A model generated the notes under the pieces. That model searched no databases, was not told the origin of the DNA, and saw only the letters and a list, made by a program, of their open reading frames with translations. From an uncultured Caryophanales bacterium (GTDB lineage: Bacteria > Bacillota_I > Bacilli_A > RF39 > UBA660), in contig CATLHA010000010.1 of assembly GCA_949948745.1 (NCBI GenBank), forward strand, positions 1 to 40,773: 40,773 nucleotides of DNA. Reading direction: 5' to 3'. Numbering within the stretch: position 1 is the stretch's first letter; each line of letters starts with the position of its first letter. Positions 23,022-31,973 of the stretch are shown in pieces. The position numbers and the translations under genes were made by a program.

Positions 23022-25166
23022 ATGAATCAGAATATAATATTAGAAATCAGTAATCGTTTGAATATAAAAGAAAAACAGGTAGAAACTGTATTACAATTGC
23101 TTAGTGAAGGGAACACAATTCCATTTATCGCAAGATATAGAAAGGAAGCAACAGGTGCTTTAGATGAAGAGATTATTCGTAGTATCAATGAAGTTTATGA
23201 ATATCAAGTAAATTTACTTAAAAGAAAAGAAGATGTACTTCGTTTAATTGATGAAAAAGGTCTATTAACGGATGAATTAAAAACTTCTATTATGGCTTGT
23301 AAAAAACTAGTAGAAGTAGAAGATTTGTATCGTCCATTTAAAGAAAAAAAGAAGACAAAAGCAACAGAAGCAATTAAGAATGGATTAGAGCCACTTGCTA
23401 AGATGATGATGTCATTTCCTACAACTGGAAGTTTAAAAGAAATGGCTAGTAAATATGTAAGTGATGCTGTTAAAGATGAAAATGCTGCTATAGAAGGAGC
23501 AAAATATATCATTGCAGAATGGATTAGTGATAATGCTTTTTATAGAAAAGCTTTAAGAAAATATCTTTATTTAAATGGTACCTTGGTATCTAAGATAAAG
23601 AAAAATGCGATAGATGAGAAAAAAGTTTATGAAATGTATTATGATTACTCTGAGCCAGTAAAAAGAATAAAACCACATCGTGTTTTAGCAACAAATCGTG
23701 GAGAAAAAGAAGGAATTCTTAGTGTTGGTATTGATATTAATAATGAAGAACTTTTAAGTTATTTAGAGTCTAAAATCATTAAAAACAAGAATTCTTTTGT
23801 AGTAGATGAGATTAAGGATGCAATTAAGGATAGTTATAAACGTCTTATTTTTCCTAGTATTGAAAGAGAAATCCGCGCAGAGTTAAAAGAAAATGGAGAA
23901 GAAGTAGCAATTGATAATTTTTCTAAGAATGTAGAAAGTTTACTTTTAACTCCACCTATTAAGGAAAAGGTAGTTTTAGGATATGATCCTGCATTTAGAA
24001 CAGGATGTAAGCTTGCAGTATTAGATCCAACTGGAAAGGTTCTTGATATTAAAGTTATTTATCCAACAGAACCCCATAATAAAATTGAGGAAAGTAAGAA
24101 AACTGTATTAGAATTAATCGATCAATATAAAATTGATGTTATTGCGATTGGTAATGGAACTGCTTCTCGTGAAAGTGAAGCTTTTATAGCAGATACCATC
24201 AAGGAAGCAAAGAGAAAAGTAGAATATATTATTGTAAGTGAAGCAGGGGCTTCTGTTTATTCTGCTAGTCCTTTGGCAATTAGTGAATTTCCTGATTTGA
24301 CGGTTGAAAAGAGAAGTGCAATTTCTATTGGTAGAAGACTTCAAGATGCATTGTCAGAACTTGTTAAGATTGATCCAAAAAGTATAGGAGTTGGTCTTTA
24401 TCAACATGATGTACAAGGGAAGAAATTAGATGATTCCTTAGACTTTGTAGTTACTAAGGCAGTAAATCAGGTTGGAGTAAATGTTAATACAGCGTCTCCA
24501 TCTTTGTTGAAATATGTATCCGGTCTTACAAAAAAAGCAATTGATACAATTGTTAGTTATCGTGAGAGTAATGGAAAAATTACATCTCGTAATGAATTAA
24601 AAAAAGTAAAAGGAATTAGTGATAAGGTTTATGAACAGTCTATTGGATTTATGAGGATTTTAGATGGAGAAAATCCATTGGATAAGACATCGATTCACCC
24701 AGAAAGTTATAAACAAGCAGAGGAATTATTAAAATTAATTGGATGTAGTAAAGAGGATATCGGAACATCTAAATTAAGAGAAAAGCTAGCTAATTTTGAT
24801 TTATCTACTTGTAGTTTAGATATTGATTCTTATACTTTAAAAGATATTATAGATGCATTTATGAAACCAAATCGTGATCCAAGAGATGAAATGCCAAAAC
24901 CAATTTTAAAGAGTGGGGTTTTACATATAGAAGATTTACATATTGGAGATAAACTTCAAGGAACTGTCCGAAATGTTGTTGATTTTGGATTATTTATTGA
25001 TATTGGTCTTCATAATGATGGATTAGCTCATATCTCTAAATTAACGGATCAATATATTAAACATCCTTCTGAAATGTTTAGTGTTGGGGATATTGTGGAT
25101 TGCTATGTAATTGATATCAAGAAAGATCAAGAAAAAGTATCGCTTAGTTTGTTAGAAAATAAATAG
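23022..25166 (+). CDS. tex: Tex-family S1 RNA-binding protein
   Basis: Of two ATGs (23016, 23022) the second is better spaced from GGAGGA (23010-23015). The 714-aa product is a full-length Tex protein. It has the N-terminal helical Tex region (FIARYRKEATGALDEEIIRSI-like start), a YqgF/RNase H-like fold with VVLGYDPAFRTGCKLAVLD, and helix-hairpin-helix elements around LLKYVSGLTKKAIDTIVSYR. A C-terminal S1 domain starts at GDKLQGTVRNVVDFGLFIDI and ends KVSLSLLENK. Tex binds RNA and affects transcription processes and stress or toxin expression in several bacteria. A GNAT gene follows after 10 bases. Confidence 0.96.
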   Translation: MNQNIILEISNRLNIKEKQVETVLQLLSEGNTIPFIARYRKEATGALDEEIIRSINEVYEYQVNLLKRKEDVLRLIDEKGLLTDELKTSIMACKKLVEVEDLYRPFKEKKKTKATEAIKNGLEPLAKMMMSFPTTGSLKEMASKYVSDAVKDENAAIEGAKYIIAEWISDNAFYRKALRKYLYLNGTLVSKIKKNAIDEKKVYEMYYDYSEPVKRIKPHRVLATNRGEKEGILSVGIDINNEELLSYLESKIIKNKNSFVVDEIKDAIKDSYKRLIFPSIEREIRAELKENGEEVAIDNFSKNVESLLLTPPIKEKVVLGYDPAFRTGCKLAVLDPTGKVLDIKVIYPTEPHNKIEESKKTVLELIDQYKIDVIAIGNGTASRESEAFIADTIKEAKRKVEYIIVSEAGASVYSASPLAISEFPDLTVEKRSAISIGRRLQDALSELVKIDPKSIGVGLYQHDVQGKKLDDSLDFVVTKAVNQVGVNVNTASPSLLKYVSGLTKKAIDTIVSYRESNGKITSRNELKKVKGISDKVYEQSIGFMRILDGENPLDKTSIHPESYKQAEELLKLIGCSKEDIGTSKLREKLANFDLSTCSLDIDSYTLKDIIDAFMKPNRDPRDEMPKPILKSGVLHIEDLHIGDKLQGTVRNVVDFGLFIDIGLHNDGLAHISKLTDQYIKHPSEMFSVGDIVDCYVIDIKKDQEKVSLSLLENK

Positions 25167-25176
25167 GAGAATTTTT

Positions 25177-25761
25177 ATGGATGATAGTAAAATTTTGGAA
25201 ATAGAAGCAAAATTAGAATTATTATATGTTGAAGATAGAAAAATTGATTTAGATGATTCTAATTTTTTAGAGAAAACGATGGAGATTCATACAAAAAAAG
25301 AACAAGTATTTCAAGAAATGGATAAAATTCGGGAGGAAATTGATTTATTACTTAAACCACTTGTTGCATCTAATGAAACCCTAGATATTTATTTAGAAAA
25401 TGGTGAAATCAGAAAAGGTTATGGAAATTTCTCTGTTTTTCTTCATGGAACATCTACAAGAATTGGACATGTTCGTTTAAATAGGGAAAATAATAATGTG
25501 TTTGGTAATGTTGGATATGGATTAGATGCAAAATATCGTGGACATCATTTTATGCTTCAGAGCTTAAATCTTTTAAAAAAAACAATGCTAAAAATGAAGA
25601 TTGTAAAACCAGTGATTACAGTAGAGCCAAAAAACATAGCTTCAGTTAAAACAATCCAAGCTTTTGGGGGTGTTTTAACTGAAAGTCATAAAGATAATGA
25701 TCGATACTATGATACTTATGAGGTTGATTTATCAAATGAAGAAGCTTCTAAAAAAAGATAA
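25177..25761 (+). CDS. GNAT-family acetyltransferase with N-terminal coiled coil
   Basis: The 194-aa protein starts at ATG 25177, 10 bases after tex, with AGGAG as ribosome site; it is probably cotranscribed with tex. Residues ~1-60 form a charged helical segment. The rest is a GNAT domain: GNVGYGLDAKYRGHHFMLQS holds the acetyl-CoA loop (R-G-H-H-F in place of the common R-G-x-G-x), and VEPKNIASVKTIQAFGG is the typical motif B of RimJ/L-like acetyltransferases. The substrate is unknown. A hairpin terminator follows. Confidence 0.8.
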   Translation: MDDSKILEIEAKLELLYVEDRKIDLDDSNFLEKTMEIHTKKEQVFQEMDKIREEIDLLLKPLVASNETLDIYLENGEIRKGYGNFSVFLHGTSTRIGHVRLNRENNNVFGNVGYGLDAKYRGHHFMLQSLNLLKKTMLKMKIVKPVITVEPKNIASVKTIQAFGGVLTESHKDNDRYYDTYEVDLSNEEASKKR

Positions 25762-25783
25762 ATTATGGAAAATGTAAAATGAA

Positions 25784-25837
25784 AACGAAAACGGAAAATA
25801 GTGGGTGTAAACCAACTGTCCGAGTTCGTTTTTTTAA
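25784..25837 (+). terminator. Terminator after the tex-GNAT operon
   Basis: AACGAA..CGGA (25784-25795) pairs with TCCG..TTCGTT (25819-25830) around an inner AGT-GG/CC-ACT pairing, followed by TTTTTTT. Confidence 0.75.
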
Positions 25838-26146
25838 TGTAAATCGAACAAACTTTTTTTAAGAAAAATTCAAAAAGTGAAAAAAGTAAAAATCCTTGTT
25901 TTTTTAAAAAAGCATGAAATTTTAAAAAGTCAAGAAAAAAATAAATAATTTTAAAAGCCTTATTTTATAAGGATAAAATCATAAGTTAGCCTATAGTGAT
26001 AAAAAAATAAAAAAAACAAAAAATTTAAAAAATTTAAAAATTAAAATGTCAACTTTTTAAAAAAATCTAAAAATTATTGACCTTAAAATATAAAAAATAA
26101 TACAATGGTATTACAAAGAAAGTACAAGTAGTGGAGGAAAAAAAGT
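25838..26146 (+). other. A-rich leader region upstream of nrdD
   Basis: About 300 bases with no reading frame of note, dominated by A- and T-runs. It contains a small inverted repeat CCTTAT-TTT-ATAAGG (25958-25972). No NrdR box pair or riboswitch core could be recognised. Confidence 0.5.
26077..26106 (+). promoter_or_regulatory. Promoter of the nrdD operon
   Basis: TTGACC (26077-26082), 18-base spacer, TACAAT (26101-26106); start codon at 26147. Confidence 0.65.
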
Positions 26147-28468
26147 ATGACAAATACGATAGATAAGTTAGAAGAACTAATCGTTATCAAAAGAAACGGA
26201 AAAAAAGTTGAATTTGATAGTAAAAAAATTGCATTAGCAATAAAAAAAGGATTCGATAGTGTTCGTCCCCTTACAGATGACGAAGATGAGAATGAAGTTA
26301 TATATACTGAAAAAGATATTCAAAAAGTATATCAAGCTGTTCTAACTAAAATAGAGAAAGAGTATGCATCTAATGGAAAAATTAAGATTGAAGAAATTCA
26401 AGATTTAATTGAAGAAGAGTTAGAAAAAAAAGGATATGAAAATGTATTTCAATCATTTTCTAATTACCGTGAGAGAAGAAATCAATCTAGACAATCATTT
26501 TTTGAGGATAAGAAAACTCATAAATTCTTAAAATCATTAGAGAATTTAGGATTAAAGTCAGCAAATGAAGAAGATTCAAAAAGAGAAAATGCCAATATTG
26601 ATGGAAATAGTCCAATGGGTACTATGCTCCAATATGGGGCTACAGTTTCTAAAGAATTTGCAAAAGCATATCTTATGAAACCAGAATACGCAGAAGCTCA
26701 TGATAATGGAACAATTCATATTCATGACATGGACTTCTTTGCAATGGGTACAACTACTTGTTGTCAGATAGATTTATCTAGATTATTCAAAAATGGTTTT
26801 GATACGGGGCATGGATTTATTCGTCCACCTCAAGATATTTCAACTTATGGTTCATTAGCAGCAATTGCAGTACAAGCAAATCAAAATGATCAACATGGTG
26901 GTCAAGCAATTCCAGCATTTGATTATTATATGGCTCCAGGTGTTTTAAAAACATTTAAGAGACAATTTAAACAAACAATTTATGATTATATTGATTTAAT
27001 GGGATTTTGTCCATTTATTAATATGGATCGTATCGCAAAAGAAATTGATAAACTAGAAAGTATTGAATTTGATGTAACTGAATTTTATGCTTTCGCAAAG
27101 GACTCAAAAACTGTAGAAGAAATTTTATCTAAGAGTTATGAAAAGGCTTTACAAAAAACAAATCGTGCTACTTATCAAGCAATGGAGGCATTTATTCATA
27201 ACTTAAATACAATGCATTCTAGAGCAGGTGCTCAAGTACCGTTTTCATCAATTAACTTTGGTACAGATACTTCACCAGAAGGTAGAATGGTTATTAAGAA
27301 CTTCTTATTAGCACAAGAAAAGGGATTAGGACGTGGAGAAACTCCAATTTTCCCAGTATCTATTTTCAAAGTAAAAGAAGGATTGAATTATAATAAAGAA
27401 GATAAGAATTATGACTTATTTAAACTTGCTTGTAAAGTATCAGCAAAGAGATTATTTCCAAACTTCTCATTTGTAGATGCACCATTTAATCTTCCATATT
27501 ATCATCCAGGAGATCCAAATACTGAAATTTCTTATATGGGATGTAGAACGAGAGTTATTGGAGATGTAACTGATCCAAATCATGAGGTTGTTACAGGACG
27601 TGGAAACTTATCTTGGACAACAATTAATCTTCCTCGTTTAGGTATTAAACATGGTATTGCTTTAAAGGAAAGAGAAAAAGCAGATATGAAAGGTTTCTAC
27701 CGTGAACTAGAAGAAATTATGGATATGGTAAAAGACCAATTATTAGAACGTTTTGAAGTTCAATGTAATAAAAGATGTTATAATTTCCCATTCTTATTAG
27801 GACAAGGAATTTGGACAAATGGAGAAAAGTTAAAACCAACAGATCGTCTTAGAAAAGTATGGAAACATGGTTCATTATCTATTGGATTTATTGGACTTGC
27901 TGAATGTTTAAAAGCATTAACTGGTAAACATCATGGAGAAAGTGAAGATAGTCAAAAACTAGGACTTGAGATTGTTAAGTTTATGCGTGAAAAATGTGAT
28001 GCATATGCAGAAAAATATAATCTAAACTTTGCTTGTTTAGCTACACCAGCAGAAGGATTATCAGGAAGATTTACAGGAATTGATAAAGCTATCTATGGAA
28101 AGATTAAAGGGGTAACAGATCGTGAGTATTATACAAACTCTTTCCATGTACCAGTACATTATAATATTGGTATTTCAGATAAGATTTATAAAGAAGCACC
28201 ATATCATAACTATACAAATGGTGGACATATTTCATATATCGAACTTGATGGGGATGCTGCTCAAAATACAGAAGCATTCGAAAAGATTATTCGTATTATG
28301 AAAGAAGCTGGAATTGGTTATGGAGCTGTTAACCATCCAGTAGATAGAGATCCAGTTTGTGGATATGTAGGTGTAATTAATGATGTATGCCCTGGATGTG
28401 GACGTCATGAATTTGAGGGAGTTCCAATGGAAAGGCTTACAGGAGAAGACTGCAGTTGCGGTAGATAA
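26147..28468 (+). CDS. nrdD: Anaerobic ribonucleoside-triphosphate reductase, large part (NrdD without glycyl-radical tail)
   Basis: The 773-aa product makes deoxyribonucleotides from NTPs under anaerobiosis. It has an N-terminal ATP-cone (VIKRNGKKVEFDSKKIALAI, residues ~13-110) for allosteric control and a long class III RNR barrel with the HIHDMDFF and NLNTMHSRAGAQVPFSSI stretches. The C-terminal zinc site has C738, C748, C751, C769 and C771. In E. coli NrdD the zinc site is followed by the RRVCGYLG glycyl-radical loop and about 25 more residues. Here the protein stops at the zinc site (ends CSCGR). The missing segment is found in the next small gene. Ribosome site GGAGG before ATG 26147. 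Confidence 0.95.
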   Translation: MTNTIDKLEELIVIKRNGKKVEFDSKKIALAIKKGFDSVRPLTDDEDENEVIYTEKDIQKVYQAVLTKIEKEYASNGKIKIEEIQDLIEEELEKKGYENVFQSFSNYRERRNQSRQSFFEDKKTHKFLKSLENLGLKSANEEDSKRENANIDGNSPMGTMLQYGATVSKEFAKAYLMKPEYAEAHDNGTIHIHDMDFFAMGTTTCCQIDLSRLFKNGFDTGHGFIRPPQDISTYGSLAAIAVQANQNDQHGGQAIPAFDYYMAPGVLKTFKRQFKQTIYDYIDLMGFCPFINMDRIAKEIDKLESIEFDVTEFYAFAKDSKTVEEILSKSYEKALQKTNRATYQAMEAFIHNLNTMHSRAGAQVPFSSINFGTDTSPEGRMVIKNFLLAQEKGLGRGETPIFPVSIFKVKEGLNYNKEDKNYDLFKLACKVSAKRLFPNFSFVDAPFNLPYYHPGDPNTEISYMGCRTRVIGDVTDPNHEVVTGRGNLSWTTINLPRLGIKHGIALKEREKADMKGFYRELEEIMDMVKDQLLERFEVQCNKRCYNFPFLLGQGIWTNGEKLKPTDRLRKVWKHGSLSIGFIGLAECLKALTGKHHGESEDSQKLGLEIVKFMREKCDAYAEKYNLNFACLATPAEGLSGRFTGIDKAIYGKIKGVTDREYYTNSFHVPVHYNIGISDKIYKEAPYHNYTNGGHISYIELDGDAAQNTEAFEKIIRIMKEAGIGYGAVNHPVDRDPVCGYVGVINDVCPGCGRHEFEGVPMERLTGEDCSCGR

Positions 28469-28519
28469 AAAATAAGATAAAAAGAAAAATTTAAATAGAA
28501 AAGAAGGAGTGAAAAAATT

Positions 28520-28693
28520 ATGGAAAAAGTAGTAGGAGAAGGAAAAGGATTCGAAAGAATTAGAAGAGTAACAGGATACTTAGCAGGAGATGTTTCTAGA
28601 TTCAATAATGGTAAGAGAGCAGAAGAAAGAGATCGCGTAAAACATAGTGGTTTCAAAGAAATCTGCAAAGAAGCACAAAAAGAAGCTAAATAA
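28520..28693 (+). CDS. Separate glycyl-radical tail of NrdD, 57 aa
   Basis: A short gene with ATG 28520 and AAGGAG at 28503-28508. The product contains R15-R-V-T-G19-Y-L-A, then RFNNGKRAEERDRVKH. This matches the E. coli NrdD C-terminus (RRVCGYLG, then RPFNAGKQEEVKRRVKH) residue for residue at the key places, so G19 is the predicted radical glycine. It starts 51 bases after nrdD stops and is in the same frame, but in-frame stops at 28466, 28478 and 28496 rule out simple read-through. Its stop is 1 base before the nrdG start. It must associate with NrdD to give an active enzyme, similar in principle to the YfiD spare part of pyruvate formate-lyase. The Cys often found before the Gly is Thr here. 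Confidence 0.88.
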   Translation: MEKVVGEGKGFERIRRVTGYLAGDVSRFNNGKRAEERDRVKHSGFKEICKEAQKEAK

Positions 28694-28694
28694 T

Positions 28695-29258
28695 ATGGAA
28701 ATTCGTTTAGCAGCAGATTTACAAGAAGATAGTATTGTTGATGGAGAGGGAATTCGTGCCGTCTTATGGACGCAAGGATGCCCTCATCATTGCCCAGGAT
28801 GTCATAATCCTGGAACTCATGATTTTAATGGTGGAATGTTGGTTGATGTCGAAGATGTAAAGGATCGTATCTATGATTTAAAAGGTCATGATGGAATTAC
28901 ATTTTCTGGGGGAGACCCATTTGTACAACCAAAAGCTTGTGCAGAAATTGCGCGATATGCTAGAAGCTTAGGTTATAATATTTGGTGTTATACAGGATAT
29001 ACCTTTGAACATCTTGTAGCTTTATCTAAAGGTAAGCCAGAAATTATGGAATTTTTAAAGGAAATTGATATCCTTGTAGATGGAAAATTTCAATTAGAAA
29101 ACAGAAGTTTGAGCGCATTGTTCCGTGGCAGTACGAATCAAAGACTTGTTATGGTTAAAGAAAGTCTAGAACAACAAATGACAATCTTAAAAGATGACGA
29201 TGTTGAAGAAGAAATATTTTCGTTTTCACCTAGAAAAGAAGAAGGATTGTATGTATAA
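28695..29258 (+). CDS. nrdG: Anaerobic RNR-activating radical SAM protein
   Basis: Start at ATG 28695, 1 base after the stop of the glycyl-tail gene, so probably translationally coupled. The 187-aa product is a short radical SAM enzyme with GCPHHCPGCHNPGTHDF, the CX3CX2C motif that binds the 4Fe-4S cluster. It then has ITFSGGDPF (SAM amino group binding) and the YTGYTFEHL segment typical of NrdG. It generates the glycyl radical on NrdD. Here its target glycine lies on a separate 57-aa protein encoded directly upstream, which fits the coupling. A terminator follows at 29260. Confidence 0.95.
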   Translation: MEIRLAADLQEDSIVDGEGIRAVLWTQGCPHHCPGCHNPGTHDFNGGMLVDVEDVKDRIYDLKGHDGITFSGGDPFVQPKACAEIARYARSLGYNIWCYTGYTFEHLVALSKGKPEIMEFLKEIDILVDGKFQLENRSLSALFRGSTNQRLVMVKESLEQQMTILKDDDVEEEIFSFSPRKEEGLYV

Positions 29259-29259
29259 T

Positions 29260-29285
29260 AAAGGTATCGAAAGATATCTTTTTCT
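29260..29285 (+). terminator. Terminator after nrdG
   Basis: AAGGTATC-GAAA-GATATCTT (one G-T pair) followed by a T-run. It falls before the folD ribosome site. Confidence 0.7.
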
Positions 29286-29298
29286 TTGGAGTGATAAT

Positions 29299-30150
29299 AT
29301 GAGAGATACAATGATATTAGATGGGAAGATTGTTAGGAATAAATTGTTTTCGGAACTTGTTGAAAAATTATCTAAGGTTTCTGATAAGCTTCAACTTGTT
29401 GTTATTCAAATTGGAAAATTTAAAGAAAATGAATTATATTTAAGACAAAAACGTCATATGGCTTCTCGTTTAGGAATTTTACTAACTGAAATTATATTTG
29501 AGGAAACTGTTTCTAAAGAGGATATTATTTCAAAGATAGAGGAGCTAAATACAGATTCTTCTGTTCATGGGATTATGATTCAAAGCCCTATTTCTTCCAA
29601 TTTTTCTTTTCAAGAATTGGTGGATACTATTGATCCGCTCAAGGATATAGATGGGCTTACTACTAAGAATCAGCAAAGACTTTTATATGAGCCTTCTTTT
29701 CTTCCATGTACTGTTCGAGGAATTTTAGAATTATTAGATTTTTATCATATTCCAATAGAAAATAAAAAAATAGCGATTCTTGGAAAAAGTAGATTGGTTG
29801 GATATCCATTATCTATTTTACTATCAAAAAATAATGAAGTTGCTTTGTGTGATTCTAAAACATCTAACGAGATAGAAATCTTAAAAAATGCAGATTTTGT
29901 ATTTATTGCGATAGGACATGCAAAATGGTTAAAAAAAGAAATGATTAGTGAAAAGGCCATTATTATTGATATTGGTACTAATTTAGTAGATGGAGTTCTT
30001 GTTGGTGATGCAGATTTTGATGAGTTATTTGGTCATGTCTTTGGAATTACTAAAGTTCCTGGTGGAGTTGGACCACTTACTGTACTTTCTGTTTATACTA
30101 ATTTACTAGATGCCTATCTTCTTCAAAAGAAAAATGGTATACTAATATAG
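29299..30150 (+). CDS. folD: Methylenetetrahydrofolate dehydrogenase/cyclohydrolase
   Basis: Start at ATG 29299 with GGAGTG at 29288-29293; upstream open frame overlaps nrdG and the terminator. The 283-aa product shows FolD signatures: ELYLRQKRHMASRLGI with the catalytic Lys, GIMIQSPI, KDIDGLTTKNQ, LPCTVRGILELL, GKSRLVGYPLSILL for NADP binding, and PGGVGPLTVLS near the C-terminus. It interconverts methylene-, methenyl- and formyl-tetrahydrofolate. The PCTP motif has Val instead of Pro. Proximity to nrdDG may reflect shared need for formate or one-carbon supply and nucleotides, though the terminator suggests partly separate expression. Confidence 0.93.
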   Translation: MRDTMILDGKIVRNKLFSELVEKLSKVSDKLQLVVIQIGKFKENELYLRQKRHMASRLGILLTEIIFEETVSKEDIISKIEELNTDSSVHGIMIQSPISSNFSFQELVDTIDPLKDIDGLTTKNQQRLLYEPSFLPCTVRGILELLDFYHIPIENKKIAILGKSRLVGYPLSILLSKNNEVALCDSKTSNEIEILKNADFVFIAIGHAKWLKKEMISEKAIIIDIGTNLVDGVLVGDADFDELFGHVFGITKVPGGVGPLTVLSVYTNLLDAYLLQKKNGILI

Positions 30151-30172
30151 TTAATAAAATAGGGTGATCAAT

Positions 30173-30814
30173 GTGAAATATTTAAAAAATATAAATAGGA
30201 AAAATATGAAATGGATTTTTGTTCTTATCTTTCTTATTTTTCTACTTTTAATTTCTATTAATATACTAGGACAAAAATCCTTTTGGTTTGATGATGATAT
30301 CTTTTTGTTCTTACGTAACTTTGAATCTAGAAATGTTACTCATTTTTTTAAATTAGTAACAGCATTTGTAAGTATTCCAGCATTATTTTTATTTTGTCTT
30401 TTGATTTATTTGATTCCAAAAACAAGAAAACGTGGGAATTTAGTTGTTTTAAATTTAGGTATTGTGGTCTTTCTTAACTTGATTTTAAAAAATATTTTTG
30501 TTCGTGATAGGCCTCTTGGAGTTGCTTTGATTGAAGAAAGGGGATATAGTTTTCCATCTGGACATTCTATGACAAGTCTTGCGTATTTTGGTTTATTTAT
30601 TTACTTAATCTATTGTAGTAGTCTTTCTAAAAAGAAAAAAATTTTTTCTATAGCATTACTTTGCTTCTTGATATTTTTGATTGGAATTAGTAGAATTTAT
30701 TTAGGAGTTCATTATGCGAGTGATGTTATTGGAGGATTTTTCTTATCCATTATCTATTTAGTTATATTTACGCATATTTTGAATTTAAACAAAAGAAAGA
30801 AGTGTGAAGAGTAG
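30173..30814 (+). CDS. PAP2-family membrane phosphatase
   Basis: GTG 30173 is chosen over GTG 30164 because AGGGTGAT (30161-30168) then acts as ribosome site. The ~213-aa protein has about six membrane helices and the three PAP2 phosphatase motifs: KNIFVRDRP, SFPSGHSM, and SRIYLGVHYASDVIGG with the catalytic His residues. Relatives dephosphorylate undecaprenyl pyrophosphate or phosphatidylglycerol phosphate. The next gene (DgkA) overlaps by 1 base, so the pair likely works on the same lipid-carrier pool. That makes an undecaprenyl-PP phosphatase role plausible (inference). Confidence 0.88.
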   Translation: MKYLKNINRKNMKWIFVLIFLIFLLLISINILGQKSFWFDDDIFLFLRNFESRNVTHFFKLVTAFVSIPALFLFCLLIYLIPKTRKRGNLVVLNLGIVVFLNLILKNIFVRDRPLGVALIEERGYSFPSGHSMTSLAYFGLFIYLIYCSSLSKKKKIFSIALLCFLIFLIGISRIYLGVHYASDVIGGFFLSIIYLVIFTHILNLNKRKKCEE

Positions 30815-31200
30815 TGTTTAAAAAGAAATTTAAGAAGAAAAGGGAGCCATTGTTTAAAAGCTTTCAATATGCTTTTGAAGGATTTCAGACTTGTATTTCT
30901 TCTGAAAGAAATCTAATTATTCATTTTATCTTTATGATTTTAGTTATCTTTTTGGGATTTTTCTTTTCCATTAAGACTTCTGAGTGGATAGTTTGTATTT
31001 TGTTATTTGGTGCAGTAATTTCAGCAGAATTATTTAATACTGCAATTGAAACAACAGTTGATATTTGTTCACCAGAGATTAGACCACAAGCGAAGATAGC
31101 AAAGGATACAGCTGCAGCAGCAGTATTGACGCTGGCAATTTCAAGTTTAGTAATAGGAATATTGATTTTTCTTCCTTACGTACTTGAGTTTTTAAAATAA
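30814..31200 (+). CDS. dgkA: DgkA-type lipid kinase (undecaprenol kinase)
   Basis: Starts at GTG 30814, overlapping the PAP2 stop by one base. The 128-aa protein has a basic N-terminus and three membrane helices. The DgkA signature is visible as AELFNTAIETTVDI (71-84), followed by AKIAKDTAAAAV (93-104). Gram-positive members phosphorylate undecaprenol rather than diacylglycerol. Fused translation with a PAP2 phosphatase suggests coordinated recycling of undecaprenyl phosphate for wall synthesis. The usual neighbours of Gram-positive dgkA (ybeY, cdd, era) are absent here. Confidence 0.93.
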   Translation: MFKKKFKKKREPLFKSFQYAFEGFQTCISSERNLIIHFIFMILVIFLGFFFSIKTSEWIVCILLFGAVISAELFNTAIETTVDICSPEIRPQAKIAKDTAAAAVLTLAISSLVIGILIFLPYVLEFLK

Positions 31201-31220
31201 ATAAGAAAAGGAAATATATT

Positions 31221-31973
31221 ATGACTCAAAAAAAGAAAAAGAGAAAAGTAAAACAATCTGTTTTTAATGTAATTTTTTTAGTTTTATTATGTATATTTGG
31301 AATTTTAATGTTTGATATGTTATTTGGTATTCCATTTTCTAGAAAAAATTATATTTTAGATCAAAAAATAACATTAGAATTACCTAAATATATGAATCTT
31401 TCTAAAAGAGAAAATGAAAAAAACACTTTTAAAACATATCGTAGTGTGGCTTCTATTTCTAAAGATATGAAGCGTATTCGAAAAGACTATGAAAAGATTA
31501 CTTGTCCTACAAAAAATTATTATTATAATTCTAAACAAGATTACACAATTACTTATCAAATTAATCGTGGACTTATATGGAATTATATGACTGTCTGGTA
31601 TTATGAAGGTAAAAAAGATTGTACTGATTCTAAGAAAGAAAACGATATTAAACCAATTGTTACTCCATCTGTAGAAAATTGTCGTTTTACTAGAACTTAT
31701 TATGTGGAATTAGTAAAATCTGGTTCGTCAAAGTCTAAGATATATGTAACACTTAGTGATTCTAATGGCATAACGGAAACGGTAGAAATTCCAGAAGTGT
31801 GGATTGGCTCTATTACACCATATACTTATTATGATTTTACATTCGAACAACTAGGAAATAAAAGAGTAAATAAAGATACAATTGATCAAATTTTTTCGTC
31901 TTATATTGTAGTAAATATTGCTTTAAGTACAGATACTATAACAAATCCAAGACAAGACGCAGTATGTAAATAA
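31221..31973 (+). CDS. Membrane-anchored hypothetical protein, 250 aa
   Basis: Start at ATG 31221 behind AAAGGAAA, 20 bases after dgkA, so probably the third gene of that operon. A very basic N-terminus (TQKKKKRKVKQS) is followed by one membrane helix (about residues 14-36). An extracellular region rich in Tyr, Lys and Thr follows, with four cysteines (in ITCP, KDCTD, VENCRF and DAVCK) that could form two disulfides. Short beta-strand patterns dominate. No family recognised. Four Cys together with the membrane thioredoxin-like protein at 2436 would fit a disulfide-bonded surface protein, but this is speculative. Confidence 0.6.
   Translation: MTQKKKKRKVKQSVFNVIFLVLLCIFGILMFDMLFGIPFSRKNYILDQKITLELPKYMNLSKRENEKNTFKTYRSVASISKDMKRIRKDYEKITCPTKNYYYNSKQDYTITYQINRGLIWNYMTVWYYEGKKDCTDSKKENDIKPIVTPSVENCRFTRTYYVELVKSGSSKSKIYVTLSDSNGITETVEIPEVWIGSITPYTYYDFTFEQLGNKRVNKDTIDQIFSSYIVVNIALSTDTITNPRQDAVCK

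Noticed and set aside
25838-26146. Riboswitch or NrdR boxes upstream of nrdD
   Set aside because: The region is mostly A- and T-runs; I could not find a paired NrdR box or a conserved riboswitch core, only a small CCTTAT/ATAAGG inverted repeat.
26147-28693. Stop-codon read-through or frameshift joining nrdD and the glycyl tail
   Set aside because: The two parts are in the same frame, but three in-frame stops separate them and the small gene has its own AAGGAG site, so separate translation is simpler.
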